Of a stretch of DNA of 64,000 bases, positions 42,651 through 52,545 are shown in pieces. Under the pieces are notes generated by a model. That model saw only the letters and a list, made by a program, of their open reading frames with translations, was not told where the DNA came from and ran no database searches. The DNA is from Nocardioides renjunii. Its GTDB lineage: Bacteria; Actinomycetota; Actinomycetes; Propionibacteriales; Nocardioidaceae. A program made the translations under genes and the position numbers. The stretch is taken from positions 2,604,001-2,668,000 of the forward strand of contig NZ_CP141058.1 in assembly GCF_034661175.1 (NCBI RefSeq), read 5' to 3'. Position 1 is the stretch's first letter, and each line of letters starts with the position of its first letter.

Positions 42651-44933
42651 TCAGCTGGTGACGCGGTAGGCGTCGAAGACCCCCGGCACGGCCCGGACGG
42701 CGCGGAGCACGCCGTCGAGGTGGGCGGCGTCGGCCATCTCGAAGGAGAACCGGCTCTTGGCCACGCGGTCACGGGTGGTGGAGAGCGTGGCGCTGAGGAT
42801 GTTCACGTGGGCGTCGGAGAGCGCCATCGTGATGTCGGAGAGCAGGCGGGCGCGGTCGAGGGCCTCGACCTGGATGTTGACCAGGAAGGTCGACTGCGAC
42901 GTCGGCGCCCACTCGACCTCGAGCACCCGCTCGGGCTGGCCGAGCAGGCTGGAGGCGTTGGTGCAGTCCTTGCGGTGCACCGACACTCCCCCGCCCTTGG
43001 TGACGAAGCCGAGGATCGGGTCGGGCGGCACCGGTGTGCAGCACTTGGCGAGCTTGACCCAGAGGTCGTCGACGCCGGGGACGATGACGCCGGAGTCGGT
43101 CGGGGCGCGCTTGGCCCGCGACCGGCCGGTGATCGTGACGCCCTCGGAGAGGTCCTCGGCGGCCCCCTCGTCGCCGCCGTGCAGGTCGATGACGCGGCGT
43201 ACGACGGCCTGCGCGCTGAGGTTGCCCTCGCCGACCGCGGCGTAGAGCGCGGAGACGTCGGCGTGGTGGAAGTGCTCGGCGACCAGGCCGAGCACGTCGT
43301 GGCTCATCAGCCGGGTGAGGGGCATGCCCTCCTTGCGCATCAGCTTGGCGATCTGGTCCTTGCCGCGCTCGATGGCCTCCTCGCGGCGCTCCTTGGTGAA
43401 CCACTGGCGGATCTTGGAGCGGGCGCGCGGGGACTGCACGAAGTTGAGCCAGTCGCGTGAGGGACCCGACGTCGGCGACTTGGAGGTGAAGACCTCCACC
43501 ACGTCGCCGTTGTCGAGCTTGGACTCCAGCGGCACGAGCCGGCCGTTGACCCGGGAGCCGATCGTGTGGTGGCCGACCTCGGTGTGGACGGCGTAGGCGA
43601 AGTCGACGGGCGTCGCGCCCGACGGCAGCGGGATCACGTCGCCACGCGGGGTGAAGACGTAGACCTGCGCCTGGTTCATCTCGAAGCGCAGCGACTCCAG
43701 GAACTCGCCCGGGTCCTCGACCTCGCTCTGCCAGTCGAGCAGCTGGCGCAGCCAGGTGAGGTCGTCCTTGTCGCCGAGGCGGTCGGTGTCGACGCCGGCC
43801 TTCGAGTTCTCCTTGTACTTCCAGTGCGCCGCGACGCCGTACTCGGCCCGGCGGTGCTGGGCGAACGTGCGGATCTGCACCTCGACCGGCTTGCCCTGCG
43901 GGCCGATGACCGTCGTGTGGAGCGACTGGTACATGTTGAACTTCGGCATCGCGACGTAGTCCTTGAACCGCCCCAGCACCGGGTTCCAGCGCGAGTGGAT
44001 CACGCCGAGCGCGCTGTAGCAGTCGCGGTCCTCGTCGACGAGGATGCGGATGCCGACGAGGTCGTAGATGTCGGAGAAGTCGCGACCGCCGACGATCATC
44101 TTCTGGTAGATCGAGTAGTAGTGCTTGGGCCGGCCGGTGACCTTGGCGTTGATGCGCCCGGCCTTGAGGTCCTGCTCGATCTCGGCGACCACCTCGGCCA
44201 GGAACTGGTCGCGCGAGGGCGCTCGCTCGGCGACCATCCGGACGATCTCGTCGTAGATCTTGGGGTGCAGGGTGGCGAAGGCGAGGTCCTCGAGCTCCCA
44301 CTTGAGCGTGTTCATGCCGAGGCGGTGGGCCAGCGGAGCGTAGATGTCGAGCGTCTCGCGCGAGGAGCGCTCCTGCGACGCGGCCGGGACGTAGCGCAGG
44401 GTGCGCATGTTGTGGAGGCGGTCGGCGAGCTTGATGACCAGCACCCGGATGTCGCGGGCCATCGCGACGATCATCTTGCGGATGGTCTCGGCCTGCGCCG
44501 AGTCGCCGTACTGCACCTTGTCGAGCTTGGTGACCCCGTCGACCAGGACCGCGACCTCGTCGCCGAAGTCGGAGCGGAGCTCGTCGAGGGTGTAGGGCGT
44601 GTCCTCGACCGTGTCGTGCAGCAGCGCGGCGACCAGCGTCGGCTCGGTCATGCCGATGTCGGCCAGGATCGTCGTCACCGCGAGCGGGTGGGTGATGTAG
44701 GGGTCGCCGCTCTTGCGCATCTGGCCGGTGTGCCACTTGTCGGCGACGGCGTAGGCCCGCTCCAGCAGCGCCAGGTCGGCCTTGGGGTGGTTGGCGCGGA
44801 CGGCCCGGAACAGGGGCTCGAGCACCGGGTTGGAGGCGGGGGGCCGGGTGCCGACGCGGGCGAGGCGCGCACGCATGCCGCGCGCGGTCAGGGGCGCCTT
44901 CGGCTCCTGCGTGGGCACCGTCTCCTCTGCCAT
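42651..44933 (-). CDS. relA: Bifunctional (p)ppGpp synthetase/hydrolase Rel
   Basis: The 760-residue protein has the intact hydrolase domain ([13 protein letters not shown], then LLHDTVEDT with the His-Asp pair), the synthetase domain ([22 protein letters not shown]), the TGS domain ([22 protein letters not shown], split), the zinc-finger region ([16 protein letters not shown]) and an ACT domain at the end. It sets the level of the starvation signal. The ATG at 44933 has TAGACT six bases before it, so it has its own leaderless promoter even though apt is 46 bases upstream. Confidence 0.97.
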   Translation of the reverse strand: MAEETVPTQEPKAPLTARGMRARLARVGTRPPASNPVLEPLFRAVRANHPKADLALLERAYAVADKWHTGQMRKSGDPYITHPLAVTTILADIGMTEPTLVAALLHDTVEDTPYTLDELRSDFGDEVAVLVDGVTKLDKVQYGDSAQAETIRKMIVAMARDIRVLVIKLADRLHNMRTLRYVPAASQERSSRETLDIYAPLAHRLGMNTLKWELEDLAFATLHPKIYDEIVRMVAERAPSRDQFLAEVVAEIEQDLKAGRINAKVTGRPKHYYSIYQKMIVGGRDFSDIYDLVGIRILVDEDRDCYSALGVIHSRWNPVLGRFKDYVAMPKFNMYQSLHTTVIGPQGKPVEVQIRTFAQHRRAEYGVAAHWKYKENSKAGVDTDRLGDKDDLTWLRQLLDWQSEVEDPGEFLESLRFEMNQAQVYVFTPRGDVIPLPSGATPVDFAYAVHTEVGHHTIGSRVNGRLVPLESKLDNGDVVEVFTSKSPTSGPSRDWLNFVQSPRARSKIRQWFTKERREEAIERGKDQIAKLMRKEGMPLTRLMSHDVLGLVAEHFHHADVSALYAAVGEGNLSAQAVVRRVIDLHGGDEGAAEDLSEGVTITGRSRAKRAPTDSGVIVPGVDDLWVKLAKCCTPVPPDPILGFVTKGGGVSVHRKDCTNASSLLGQPERVLEVEWAPTSQSTFLVNIQVEALDRARLLSDITMALSDAHVNILSATLSTTRDRVAKSRFSFEMADAAHLDGVLRAVRAVPGVFDAYRVTS

Positions 44934-44939
44934 TGGCCC

Positions 44940-44945
44940 AGTCTA
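44940..44945 (-). promoter_or_regulatory. Putative -10 element for relA
   Basis: TAGACT on the minus strand ends six bases before the ATG at 44933. It would give relA a leaderless message separate from the ruv-apt transcript. Confidence 0.45.
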
Positions 44946-44979
44946 GTGACGCTCTGGGCGGTCCCGTGCCCCGACGTCC

Positions 44980-45528
44980 TCAGATCGTCAGCAGGGTGGC
45001 GACCGGCAGGTCGCCGGTGACCGAGCGCGGGTCGAGGAACGACAGCTCCATCAGCACCGAGACGCCCGTCGCGGTGCCGCCGCAGGCCTCGACCAGCTGT
45101 CGGGTCGCGTCGACGGTGCCGCCGGTGGCGAGCACGTCGTCGACCAGCAGGACCCGCTCACCCGGCGCGATGCCGTCCTCGTGGAGCTCGAGGGTCGCCT
45201 CGCCGTACTCGAGGGAGTAGGTCACCGCGTGCGCCGCGCGCGGCAGCTTGCCCGCCTTGCGGACCGGGACGAACCCGACGCCGAGGGCGAGGGCCACGGG
45301 GGCGGCGAGGATGAAGCCGCGCGCCTCCATGCCGACGACCTTGTCCACGACGACGGTGCCGTGGTCGTCGCGGCCGGCGGCGGCCAGCGCCGTGATGATC
45401 GCCGAGAAGGCGTGGTGGTCGGCCAGGACGGGGGTGATGTCCTTGAAGACGACGCCCGGCGTGGGCCAGTCGGCCACGTCGACGGTGAGGCGCGCGAGCG
45501 CCTCCTGGGCCGTACGCCGGTCAGGCAT
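44980..45528 (-). CDS. apt: Adenine phosphoribosyltransferase
   Basis: The 182-residue protein has the PRPP-binding motif VLLVDDVLATGGT, preceded by GMEARGFILAAPVAL and FKDITPVL. It salvages adenine to AMP. Its ATG overlaps the yajC stop by 8 bases. In the conserved actinobacterial order secD and secF stand between these two genes, and here they do not. Confidence 0.95.
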   Translation of the reverse strand: MPDRRTAQEALARLTVDVADWPTPGVVFKDITPVLADHHAFSAIITALAAAGRDDHGTVVVDKVVGMEARGFILAAPVALALGVGFVPVRKAGKLPRAAHAVTYSLEYGEATLELHEDGIAPGERVLLVDDVLATGGTVDATRQLVEACGGTATGVSVLMELSFLDPRSVTGDLPVATLLTI

Positions 45529-45820
45529 CGCCGGGCTCCGCAGCGCCCGGCTCCCCGACGACCGGTGAGTCGACGCGCGCGATGGCGGCGCGGGCGATCT
45601 CGATGGTCGTGCCGGGCGCGATCTCGAGGCGGGCGCGGTCGTCCACGAGCGAGACGACGGTGCCGTAGACGCCCGACGACATCATCACGCGCTGGCCGAC
45701 CTCGATGCTGTTCTGGAGCGCGGTGACCTCTCGCTGGCGGCGCTGCTGGGGGCGGACCACCATGAACCAGAACAGGGCCAGGATGGCGACCAGGGGCAGC
45801 AGGGCGGCGAGATCGTTCAC
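45521..45820 (-). CDS. yajC: Preprotein translocase subunit YajC
   Basis: The 99-residue protein has one membrane helix near the amino end (LLPLVAILALFWFMVVRPQQRR) and the conserved follow-on SIEVGQRVMMSSGVYGTVV. YajC works with SecDF and SecYEG. The gene follows ruvB by 79 bases. The absence of secDF next door is unusual. Confidence 0.93.
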   Translation of the reverse strand: MNDLAALLPLVAILALFWFMVVRPQQRRQREVTALQNSIEVGQRVMMSSGVYGTVVSLVDDRARLEIAPGTTIEIARAAIARVDSPVVGEPGAAEPGDA

Positions 45821-45899
45821 GGTCGGGGCTCTCCTCGGAGGGATCGGGTGAGGGATCGGGTGGCGGAGCGCGTGGAGTCTACGCGGACGCCCGCCGGCC

Positions 45900-47006
45900 T
45901 CACACCTCGTCGAAGAGCGTGGAGTCGACCGTCGGCACCGCGGGCGGGGTGAGCCCCAGGTGGTGCCAGGCAGCGGGGGTCGCGACCCGGCCGCGAGGGG
46001 TGCGGGCGAGCATGCCCATGCGCACCAGGAACGGCTCGGCGACCTCCTCCACGGTCTCCCGCTCCTCGCCGACGGCGACGGCCAGGGTGGAGACCCCGAC
46101 CGGTCCCCCGCCGAAGCGGCGGCACAGCACGTCGAGCACGGCGCGGTCGAGGCGGTCGAGCCCCGACTCGTCGACCTCGAACAGGTCGAGGGCCGCCTGC
46201 GCCACCGGCAGCGTGAGCACGCCGTCGGCGCGCACCTGGGCGTAGTCGCGGACCCGGCGCAGCAGCCGGTTGGCGATGCGCGGGGTGCCGCGCGAGCGCG
46301 ACGCGATCTCGCTCGACCCCTCGGCGGTCAGGTGCACGCCGAGCAGTCCCGCGGAGCGGTGCACGATCTGGTCGAGCTCGTCGGGCTCGTAGAACTCGAG
46401 GTGGGCGGTGAAGCCGAACCGGTCGCGCAGCGGGCCGGGCAGGAGGCCGGCGCGGGTGGTGGCCCCGACCAGCGTGAACGGCGGGATGTCGAGCGGGATG
46501 GCGGTCGCGCCGGGTCCCTTGCCGATCACGACGTCGACCCGGAAGTCCTCCATGGCCATGTAGAGCATCTCCTCCGCCGGCCGCGACATCCGGTGGATCT
46601 CGTCGACGAAGAGGACGTCGCCCTCGTTGAGCCCCGAGAGGATCGCGGCGAGGTCGCCGGCGTGGGTGATCGCCGGACCGCTCGTGAGGCGCAGCGGCGT
46701 GCTCATCTCGCTGGCGATGATCATCGCCAGCGTGGTCTTGCCGAGCCCCGGCGGGCCGGAGAGGAGGACGTGGTCGGGGGCGCGGCCGCGACGGCGGGCG
46801 GCCTCGAGGACCAGCCCGAGCTGGTCGCGCACGCGCACCTGTCCGACCACCTCGTCGAGGCTCTTGGGCCGCAGCGCCGCCTCCACCACGCGCTCGTCAC
46901 CGTCGGCGTCGGCGTCGGTGAGGCGCTGGAGGTGCGACAGCTCCGCGGCCGTCAGGTCGAGGTCGGAGTCGAGGTCGGAGTCGAGGTCGGTGTCGTCCCA
47001 GTCCAT
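45900..47006 (-). CDS. ruvB: Holliday junction branch migration ATPase RuvB
   Basis: The 368-residue protein has Walker [10 protein letters not shown], Walker [11 protein letters not shown], the sensor stretch [17 protein letters not shown] with the arginine finger, and the winged-helix domain. About 20 residues of the amino end are an acidic repeat ([10 protein letters not shown]) encoded by a 12-base tandem repeat, longer than the usual start before [12 protein letters not shown]. It is in the ruvC-ruvA-ruvB operon. Confidence 0.96.
   Translation of the reverse strand: MDWDDTDLDSDLDSDLDLTAAELSHLQRLTDADADGDERVVEAALRPKSLDEVVGQVRVRDQLGLVLEAARRRGRAPDHVLLSGPPGLGKTTLAMIIASEMSTPLRLTSGPAITHAGDLAAILSGLNEGDVLFVDEIHRMSRPAEEMLYMAMEDFRVDVVIGKGPGATAIPLDIPPFTLVGATTRAGLLPGPLRDRFGFTAHLEFYEPDELDQIVHRSAGLLGVHLTAEGSSEIASRSRGTPRIANRLLRRVRDYAQVRADGVLTLPVAQAALDLFEVDESGLDRLDRAVLDVLCRRFGGGPVGVSTLAVAVGEERETVEEVAEPFLVRMGMLARTPRGRVATPAAWHHLGLTPPAVPTVDSTLFDEV
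46957..46992 (-). repeat. 12-base tandem repeat at the ruvB 5' end
   Basis: TCGAGGTCGGAG is repeated three times on the plus strand, with one mismatch in the third copy. It codes for repeated Asp-Ser-Asp-Leu in RuvB and its copy number could vary. Confidence 0.9.
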
Positions 47007-47022
47007 GTGCTCGTGTCCTCGC

Positions 47023-47622
47023 TCAGGCCTTGCTCAGGGTGCGGAGCGCGGCGCGCAGCAGGGCGCCGACGTCGGGCGCGTCGCCGGCCTCGGGCGCGAC
47101 GGCATCGACGGCCTTCTCCGACTCCTTGGCCGACCAGCCCAGGCCGATGAGCCCCTGCTGGACCTGGTCGCGCCACGCGGGGACCGCGGCAGCCACGGCC
47201 GCGGGGTGGTGCACGCCGACGGGCGGGCCGATGCGGTCCTTGAGCTCGAGGATGATGCGCTGGGCGCCCTTCTGGCCGATGCCCGGCACGCGGGTGAGGG
47301 CCTTGACGTCCTCGGTGGAGATCGCGCGGCGGACGTCGTCGGGGCTCATCACCGCGACGATCGCCTGGGCGACCTTGGGGCCGACGCCCGAGGCGGTCTG
47401 CACGATCTCGAAGATCTGCTTCTCGTCGTCGTCGAGGAACCCGAAGATCGTCAGGCTGTCCTCGCGCACGACCATGCTCGTGGGCAGCGTCGCGGAGCGA
47501 CCCACCCGCAGCGTGGCGAGCGTGCCCGGGGTGCACATCAGCTCGAGGCCGACTCCGCCGACCTCGAGGACGGCGCTGTTGAGCGTGACGGCGGCGACCT
47601 CGCCGCGGACGAAGGCGATCAT
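47023..47622 (-). CDS. ruvA: Holliday junction branch migration complex subunit RuvA
   Basis: The 199-residue protein has an OB-fold amino domain ([20 protein letters not shown]), two helix-hairpin-helix motifs ([14 protein letters not shown] and [17 protein letters not shown]), and a carboxy domain that binds RuvB. It starts within the ruvC stop and ends 16 bases before ruvB. Confidence 0.96.
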   Translation of the reverse strand: MIAFVRGEVAAVTLNSAVLEVGGVGLELMCTPGTLATLRVGRSATLPTSMVVREDSLTIFGFLDDDEKQIFEIVQTASGVGPKVAQAIVAVMSPDDVRRAISTEDVKALTRVPGIGQKGAQRIILELKDRIGPPVGVHHPAAVAAAVPAWRDQVQQGLIGLGWSAKESEKAVDAVAPEAGDAPDVGALLRAALRTLSKA

Positions 47623-48164
47623 CGGGTCCTCACCGTGGTCCTCCTCTGGATCGCGCGCGCCTGGGCGGCGGCAGCCTCGAGCCGGTTGCTCGCCGCGCCG
47701 CGCCACACGTGGGTGATGGCCAGGGCGAGGGCGTCGGCGGCGTCGGCCGGCTTGGGCAGCTCGGTGAGCCGCAGGATGCGCACCACCATGGCGCCCACCT
47801 GCGCCTTGTCGGCCCGGCCGTTGCCGGAGACGGCGGCCTTGACCTCGCTCGGGGTGTGCATGGCGATCGGCAGCCCCCGGCGCGCGGCCACCACGAGGGC
47901 GATGCCGCTGGCCTGGGCGGTGCCCATGATGGTGCTGGAGTCGGACCGGGCGAAGACCCGCTCGACGGCGACGGCGTCGGGCCGGTGTTCCTCGATCCAG
48001 GCGTCGAGGCCGCGCTCGATGGTCACGAGGCGCTCCGCGATCGGCAGCGTTGAGCTGGTGCGGATCACCCCGACGTCGACCATCGACAGGGGTCGGCCGA
48101 CACTGCCGTCGACCACGCCGACACCGCACCGGGTCAGGCCGGGGTCGATGCCGAGCACGCGCAC
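47619..48164 (-). CDS. ruvC: Crossover junction endodeoxyribonuclease RuvC
   Basis: The 181-residue RNase H-fold nuclease has GIDPGLTRCGVGVVD with the first catalytic Asp, VAVERVFARSDSST with a catalytic Glu, and a carboxy ADAADALALAITH with the last Asp. It cuts Holliday junctions. It is first in the ruvCAB operon, about 110 bases downstream of the yebC stop. Confidence 0.96.
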   Translation of the reverse strand: MRVLGIDPGLTRCGVGVVDGSVGRPLSMVDVGVIRTSSTLPIAERLVTIERGLDAWIEEHRPDAVAVERVFARSDSSTIMGTAQASGIALVVAARRGLPIAMHTPSEVKAAVSGNGRADKAQVGAMVVRILRLTELPKPADAADALALAITHVWRGAASNRLEAAAAQARAIQRRTTVRTR

Positions 48165-48275
48165 GCCTCACACCTCTCGCCGACCGGATCCGTCCGAACA
48201 CCTGTTCGTGCGGCCACGCTATCCCGCGGCGTCGGCGCCACGGCGCACGACACGCGCGGCGGCAGCTCCTGCGGG

Positions 48276-49061
48276 TCAGGCGTCCGCGGCCTCGAGCTCC
48301 GCGAGGACGTCGGCGGGGACGTCGACGTTGGTGAAGACGTCCTGGACGTCGTCGAGGTCCTCGAGCGCGTCGACCAGGTGCATCACCTTGCCGGCGCCGG
48401 CGGCGTCGACGGGGATCTCCATGCTGGGCACGAACTCGACGTCGGCGGAGTCGTAGTCGATGCCGGCGTCCTGGAGGGCGGTGCGGACGGCGACGACGTC
48501 GGTGGCCTCGCTCTGCACCTGGAAGACGTCGTCGAGGTCGCTGACCTCCTCGGCGCCCGCGTCGAGGGTGGCCTCGAGGACGTCGTCCTCCGAGACCTCA
48601 CGCACCGAGCCGTCGTGGTCCTGCGACTTCGGCACGACCACGATGCCCTTGCGGGTGAACAGGCGCGAGACGGACCCGGGGTCGGCCATCGTGCCGCCGT
48701 TGCGGGTCACCGCGGTGCGGACCTCCATGGCGGCACGGTTGGTGTTGTCGGTGAGGCACTCGACCAGGATCGCGACGCCCTGCGGGCCGTAGACCTCGTA
48801 GGAGATCGTCTTGTAGTCGACACCACCCGACTCGGCACCCGAGCCGCGCTTGAGCGCGGAGTCGATGTTCTTGTTGGGGACCGAGTTCTTCTTCGCCTTC
48901 TGGATCGCGTCGTAGAGCGTCGGGTTGCCGGCGGGGTCGCCCCCGCCCTGCTTCGCCGCGACCTCGATGTTCTTGATCAGCTTGGCGAACAGCTTGCCGC
49001 GCTTGGCGTCGATCGCGGCCTTCTTGTGCTTGGTCGTTGCCCACTTGGAGTGGCCTGACAT
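48276..49061 (-). CDS. YebC/PmpR family protein
   Basis: The 261-residue protein opens with [22 protein letters not shown] (split) and includes [27 protein letters not shown] and [23 protein letters not shown] in pieces. All are signatures of the family. YebC proteins were annotated as DNA-binding regulators, and recent work shows that some relieve ribosome stalling at proline stretches. The place between pdxT and ruvC matches other actinobacteria. GAGG lies before the ATG. Confidence 0.95.
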   Translation of the reverse strand: MSGHSKWATTKHKKAAIDAKRGKLFAKLIKNIEVAAKQGGGDPAGNPTLYDAIQKAKKNSVPNKNIDSALKRGSGAESGGVDYKTISYEVYGPQGVAILVECLTDNTNRAAMEVRTAVTRNGGTMADPGSVSRLFTRKGIVVVPKSQDHDGSVREVSEDDVLEATLDAGAEEVSDLDDVFQVQSEATDVVAVRTALQDAGIDYDSADVEFVPSMEIPVDAAGAGKVMHLVDALEDLDDVQDVFTNVDVPADVLAELEAADA

Positions 49062-49098
49062 CGGAACCTCTGTCTTCTCGTCGTTCGGGTGTACGTCG

Positions 49099-49695
49099 TC
49101 AGGCCGAGCGCACCAGGTCCACGAACATGCCGTGGACGCGGTCGTCGCTGCCGACCTCCGGGTGGAACGAGGTCGCCATCAGGGGGCCTTGACGGACCGC
49201 GACGATCCTACCCGCGGCGGGACCGTCCTCGACCCGAGCCAGCACCTCGACGTCGTCGTCGACGGCATCGACCCACGGGGCGCGGATGAAGACCGCCCGC
49301 ACCGGGTCGGCCAGCCCGTCCACGTGCAGGTCCTCCTCGAACGAGTCGACCTGGCGACCGAAGGCGTTGCGGCGCACGGTGATGTGGAGGCCGCCGATGG
49401 TCTCCTGGCCGGCCGCGCCGTCCTCGATCCGGTCGGCGAGCATGATCATCCCGGCGCAGGTGCCGAAGGCGGGCAGGCCTCCGCGTACGGCCTCGCGCAG
49501 CGGCTCGAGGAGGTCGAAGAGGGTCGCCAGCTTGATCATCGTGGTGGACTCCCCGCCCGGGATGACGAGCCCGTCGCACGCGGCGAGCTCGGCGGGACGG
49601 CGTACGGACACGGGCTCGGCACCCAGCGAGCGCAGCGCCGTGAGGTGCTCGCGGACGTCGCCCTGCAGGGCCAGCACGCCGATGGTGGGACTCAC
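49099..49695 (-). CDS. pdxT: Pyridoxal 5'-phosphate synthase glutaminase subunit
   Basis: The 198-residue class I amidotransferase has [11 protein letters not shown], the nucleophile in AFGTCAGMI, and the histidine and glutamate in TSFHPEV. It releases ammonia from glutamine for PdxS. The GTG at 49695 is preceded at eight bases by TAGGAT. Normally pdxS is directly upstream. Here an opposed serine hydrolase gene lies between them. Confidence 0.95.
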   Translation of the reverse strand: MSPTIGVLALQGDVREHLTALRSLGAEPVSVRRPAELAACDGLVIPGGESTTMIKLATLFDLLEPLREAVRGGLPAFGTCAGMIMLADRIEDGAAGQETIGGLHITVRRNAFGRQVDSFEEDLHVDGLADPVRAVFIRAPWVDAVDDDVEVLARVEDGPAAGRIVAVRQGPLMATSFHPEVGSDDRVHGMFVDLVRSA

Positions 49696-49703
49696 GGACG
49701 CCG

Positions 49704-49709
49704 ATCCTA
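49704..49709 (-). promoter_or_regulatory. Putative -10 element for pdxT
   Basis: TAGGAT on the minus strand ends eight bases before the GTG at 49695. It also falls where the -35 of the divergent hydrolase promoter would be. Confidence 0.4.
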
Positions 49710-49726
49710 GGACCGCGCCCCGCCCG

Positions 49727-49732
49727 TAGGCT
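49727..49732 (+). promoter_or_regulatory. Putative -10 element for the serine hydrolase
   Basis: TAGGCT ends seven bases before the ATG at 49740. It is 17 bases away from the opposite -10 element of pdxT, so the two promoters overlap. Confidence 0.42.
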
Positions 49733-49739
49733 CGGCGGC

Positions 49740-50876
49740 ATGAGGCTCCCCCGACCCCCGGCCGTCCTGCTGGCGCTCCTGCTGACGGCGGGCAGCGCGT
49801 CCACGGCAGCGTCGGCCGTCCCGGCGCCGGCGGCGCCCGCACGTGACCGGGCCGCCTCCGTCGAGGGCTGGCCGGTGGGCACGCCCGCGGCTCTCGGCCT
49901 GCGGGGTGGCGCCCTCGAGCGGGGAGCCGCACGGGCGCGGCGACTCGGCTCGACCTGCTTCGCGGTGCTGCGGGACGGCAGGCTGGCGCGCGACTGGAAC
50001 TGGCAGCTCGACCGCGAGGTGCCGCGCGAGGTCTTCTCGATCACCAAGTCCGTCACCAGCACCCTCGTCGGCATCGCGGTCCGCGACGGCGACCTGCGCC
50101 TCGACGACCCCGTGTCCACCTACGTCCCGCAGTGGCGCGGCACGCCGTCCGCGACGGTCACGGTGCGCCACCTGCTCTCCAACGACAGCGGCCGCTTCTG
50201 GTCGCTCGAGTCCGACTACGTCGACCTCGTGGGCGCGCGCGACCGGACGCGCTACGCCGTCGGCCTCCCGCAGCAGCACGCCCCGGGCACCGCGTGGGCC
50301 TACAACAACGCGGCCATCCAGGTCCTCGAGCAGGTCCTCCGGCGCGCGACCGGCACGCCGGTGGCGACGTACGCCCGCACGCGCCTGTTCGAGCCGCTCG
50401 GCATGACCCGGTCCCGCTTCACCACCGACCCGGCCGGCAACGCCGCGGTGTTCTACGGCGTCCAGACCACGTGCCTCGACGTCGCCCGACTCGGGCGGCT
50501 CTTCCTCGGGAAGGGCGAGGTGGACGGCCGGCGGCTCGTCGACAGGTCCTTCGTCGCGCAGGCCGTCGGGCGTCCGTCCACGGTCCACAACGCCGCCTAC
50601 GGCTACCTGTGGTGGCTGAACCGACCGGGTCGGCTGCGCGGTGCGACCGACGCCGTCGACGCGCAGGGCCAGCCGGTGCGGCCGGTCACCGGGCAGCTCG
50701 CGCCCTCCGCCCCGCAGCGCGTGTACGCCGCCCTCGGGCTCGGCGGACAGGTGCTGCTCGTCGACCCGACGTCCCGCACGATCGTCGTGCGGCTCGGAGC
50801 TCCCGCCCAGCCCGGCGAGGAGGCCTACGGCTTCGTCGACGCCGCGCGCGTGCTCGTGGAGGCGGTGCGGAGGTAG
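49740..50876 (+). CDS. Secreted serine hydrolase, beta-lactamase class C fold
   Basis: The 378-residue protein has a signal peptide of about 26 residues. The nucleophile motif is Ser100-Ile-Thr-Lys103, the second motif is Tyr188-Asn-Asn190, and the third is near LGLGGQ. These fit the beta-lactamase/penicillin-binding family (DD-peptidases, esterases and 6-aminohexanoate-oligomer hydrolases). The substrate is unknown and resistance should not be assumed. It is on the plus strand between pdxT and pdxS. Confidence 0.9.
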   Translation: MRLPRPPAVLLALLLTAGSASTAASAVPAPAAPARDRAASVEGWPVGTPAALGLRGGALERGAARARRLGSTCFAVLRDGRLARDWNWQLDREVPREVFSITKSVTSTLVGIAVRDGDLRLDDPVSTYVPQWRGTPSATVTVRHLLSNDSGRFWSLESDYVDLVGARDRTRYAVGLPQQHAPGTAWAYNNAAIQVLEQVLRRATGTPVATYARTRLFEPLGMTRSRFTTDPAGNAAVFYGVQTTCLDVARLGRLFLGKGEVDGRRLVDRSFVAQAVGRPSTVHNAAYGYLWWLNRPGRLRGATDAVDAQGQPVRPVTGQLAPSAPQRVYAALGLGGQVLLVDPTSRTIVVRLGAPAQPGEEAYGFVDAARVLVEAVRR

Positions 50877-50892
50877 CGCACGCGCCCCACGG

Positions 50893-51813
50893 TCACCAGC
50901 CGCGCTCGGCCAGGCGGTGCGGCTGCGGGATCTCGTCGACGTTGATGCCGACCATCGCCTCGCCCAGGCCGCGCGAGACCTTGGCGACCACGTCGGGGTC
51001 GTCGTGGAAGGTCGTGGCCTTGACGATGGCCTCGGCGCGCTCGGCCGGGTTGCCGGACTTGAAGATGCCCGAGCCGACGAAGACGCCCTCGGCGCCGAGC
51101 TGCATCATCATCGCGGCGTCGGCGGGGGTGGCGATGCCGCCGGCGGTGAAGAGCACGACCGGGAGCTTGCCCGCGGCCGCGACCTCCTTGACCAGCTCGT
51201 AGGGGGCCTGCAGCTCCTTGGCGGCGACGTAGAGCTCGTCCTCGGCCATGCCGTGCAGGCGGCGCAGCTCGCCGCCGATCGTGCGCATGTGCATGACGGC
51301 GTTGGAGACGTCGCCGGTGCCGGCCTCGCCCTTGGAGCGGATCATCGCCGCGCCCTCGGTGATGCGGCGGAGTGCCTCGCCGAGGTTGGTGGCACCGCAC
51401 ACGAAGGGCACGGTGAACTGCCACTTGTCGATGTGGTTGGCGTAGTCGGCCGGGGTCAGCACCTCGGACTCGTCGACGTAGTCGACGCCGAGGGACTGCA
51501 GCACCTGGGCCTCGGCGAAGTGGCCGATGCGGGCCTTGGCCATGACCGGGATCGAGACCGCCTCGATGATCGAGTCGATCATGTCGGGGTCGCTCATCCG
51601 CGACACGCCGCCCTGGGCGCGGATGTCGGCCGGCACGCGCTCGAGCGCCATCACCGCGACGGCGCCGGCGTCCTCGGCGATCCTCGCCTGCTCGGCGGTC
51701 ACGACGTCCATGATCACGCCGCCCTTGAGCATCTCGGCCATGCCGCGCTTGACGCGGCTGGTGCCGTGCTCGATGGGGGTCTCGGGCGACGTCTGGGGGG
51801 TCTGCTCAGCCAT
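50893..51813 (-). CDS. pdxS: Pyridoxal 5'-phosphate synthase lyase subunit
   Basis: The 306-residue TIM-barrel protein has [39 protein letters not shown] (split), [13 protein letters not shown] with the lysine that carries the intermediate, and the phosphate-binding [16 protein letters not shown]. It makes PLP from ribose 5-phosphate, glyceraldehyde 3-phosphate and ammonia. The ATG at 51813 was chosen since TACGAT ends six bases before it. An ATG eight codons upstream is less likely. Confidence 0.96.
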   Translation of the reverse strand: MAEQTPQTSPETPIEHGTSRVKRGMAEMLKGGVIMDVVTAEQARIAEDAGAVAVMALERVPADIRAQGGVSRMSDPDMIDSIIEAVSIPVMAKARIGHFAEAQVLQSLGVDYVDESEVLTPADYANHIDKWQFTVPFVCGATNLGEALRRITEGAAMIRSKGEAGTGDVSNAVMHMRTIGGELRRLHGMAEDELYVAAKELQAPYELVKEVAAAGKLPVVLFTAGGIATPADAAMMMQLGAEGVFVGSGIFKSGNPAERAEAIVKATTFHDDPDVVAKVSRGLGEAMVGINVDEIPQPHRLAERGW

Positions 51814-51819
51814 GGCTGG

Positions 51820-51825
51820 ATCGTA
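51820..51825 (-). promoter_or_regulatory. Putative -10 element for pdxS
   Basis: TACGAT on the minus strand ends six bases before the ATG at 51813, at leaderless spacing. Confidence 0.42.
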
Positions 51826-51899
51826 GTCCGGGCTCATCCGAAAGGACGTATCGGGACCGGGGCGGCCGGGGGCCGTCCGAGGGGCCGTCCGGGGGGCCG

Positions 51900-52523
51900 T
51901 CAGGCGCTGGACGCGGCGCGCTCGAGCGCCTGCCGGCGGACCACCCAGATCCGCTGCCCGACCGTCACCGTGGCGGCGACCGCGAGGGCCCACAGGGCGA
52001 CGTGGAGCAGGATCCACAGGTCGAGGACGTCGGCGAAGAACGCCGGCACGAGCATCCCGACGAGGCGGTCGGGACGCTCGGCGATCCCGACCTTGGCGTC
52101 GTAGCCGAGGTGGTCGGCCTTCGCGCGGGCGTACGACGTCACCGCACCCATGACCAGGATGACGAGGCACAGCGAGAGGTAGAGCCGGCTCTCGGCCTGC
52201 CAGGCGAAGTAGAGGGCCAGGCCGCCGAAGAGGGCGCCGTCGGCCACCCGGTCGAGCGTGGAGTCGAGGAACGCGCCGAAGTCGTCCTTGCGGCCGGTCT
52301 TGCGGGCCATCGCCCCGTCGACGAGGTCGCTGAAGACGAAGGCGGTGATGAAGAGGACGCCCTCCCAGACCATGCCGCGGGGGAAGAAGAAGAGGGCCCC
52401 GAAGCTCACCCCGAACGTGCCGACGAGCGTCACCGCGTCGGGGCTGATGCCCAGACGGATGAAGAGGTTGATGAAGGGGGCGAGGACGACGCCCTGCCAG
52501 AACTGCTTGAACCTGTCGAGCAC
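51900..52523 (-). CDS. pgsA: Phosphatidylinositol phosphate synthase type CDP-alcohol phosphatidyltransferase
   Basis: The 207-residue membrane enzyme has the CDP-alcohol motif [20 protein letters not shown] followed by [10 protein letters not shown], which holds all four metal-binding aspartates, and about six membrane helices. The length and position (after the HIT gene, before pdxS) match the mycobacterial enzyme that makes phosphatidylinositol phosphate. The acyltransferase and pimA genes that often follow are not here. The GTG start has TAGCCT six bases before it. Confidence 0.9.
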   Translation of the reverse strand: MLDRFKQFWQGVVLAPFINLFIRLGISPDAVTLVGTFGVSFGALFFFPRGMVWEGVLFITAFVFSDLVDGAMARKTGRKDDFGAFLDSTLDRVADGALFGGLALYFAWQAESRLYLSLCLVILVMGAVTSYARAKADHLGYDAKVGIAERPDRLVGMLVPAFFADVLDLWILLHVALWALAVAATVTVGQRIWVVRRQALERAASSA

Positions 52524-52529
52524 GGCCGC

Positions 52530-52535
52530 AGGCTA
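52530..52535 (-). promoter_or_regulatory. Putative -10 element for pgsA
   Basis: TAGCCT on the minus strand ends six bases before the GTG at 52523, at leaderless spacing. Confidence 0.4.
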
Positions 52536-52545
52536 CCGTCCGCGG

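Noticed and set aside
49740..50876. Beta-lactam resistance gene
   Set aside because: The SxxK and YxN motifs are shared with many esterases and peptidases, so resistance cannot be inferred.
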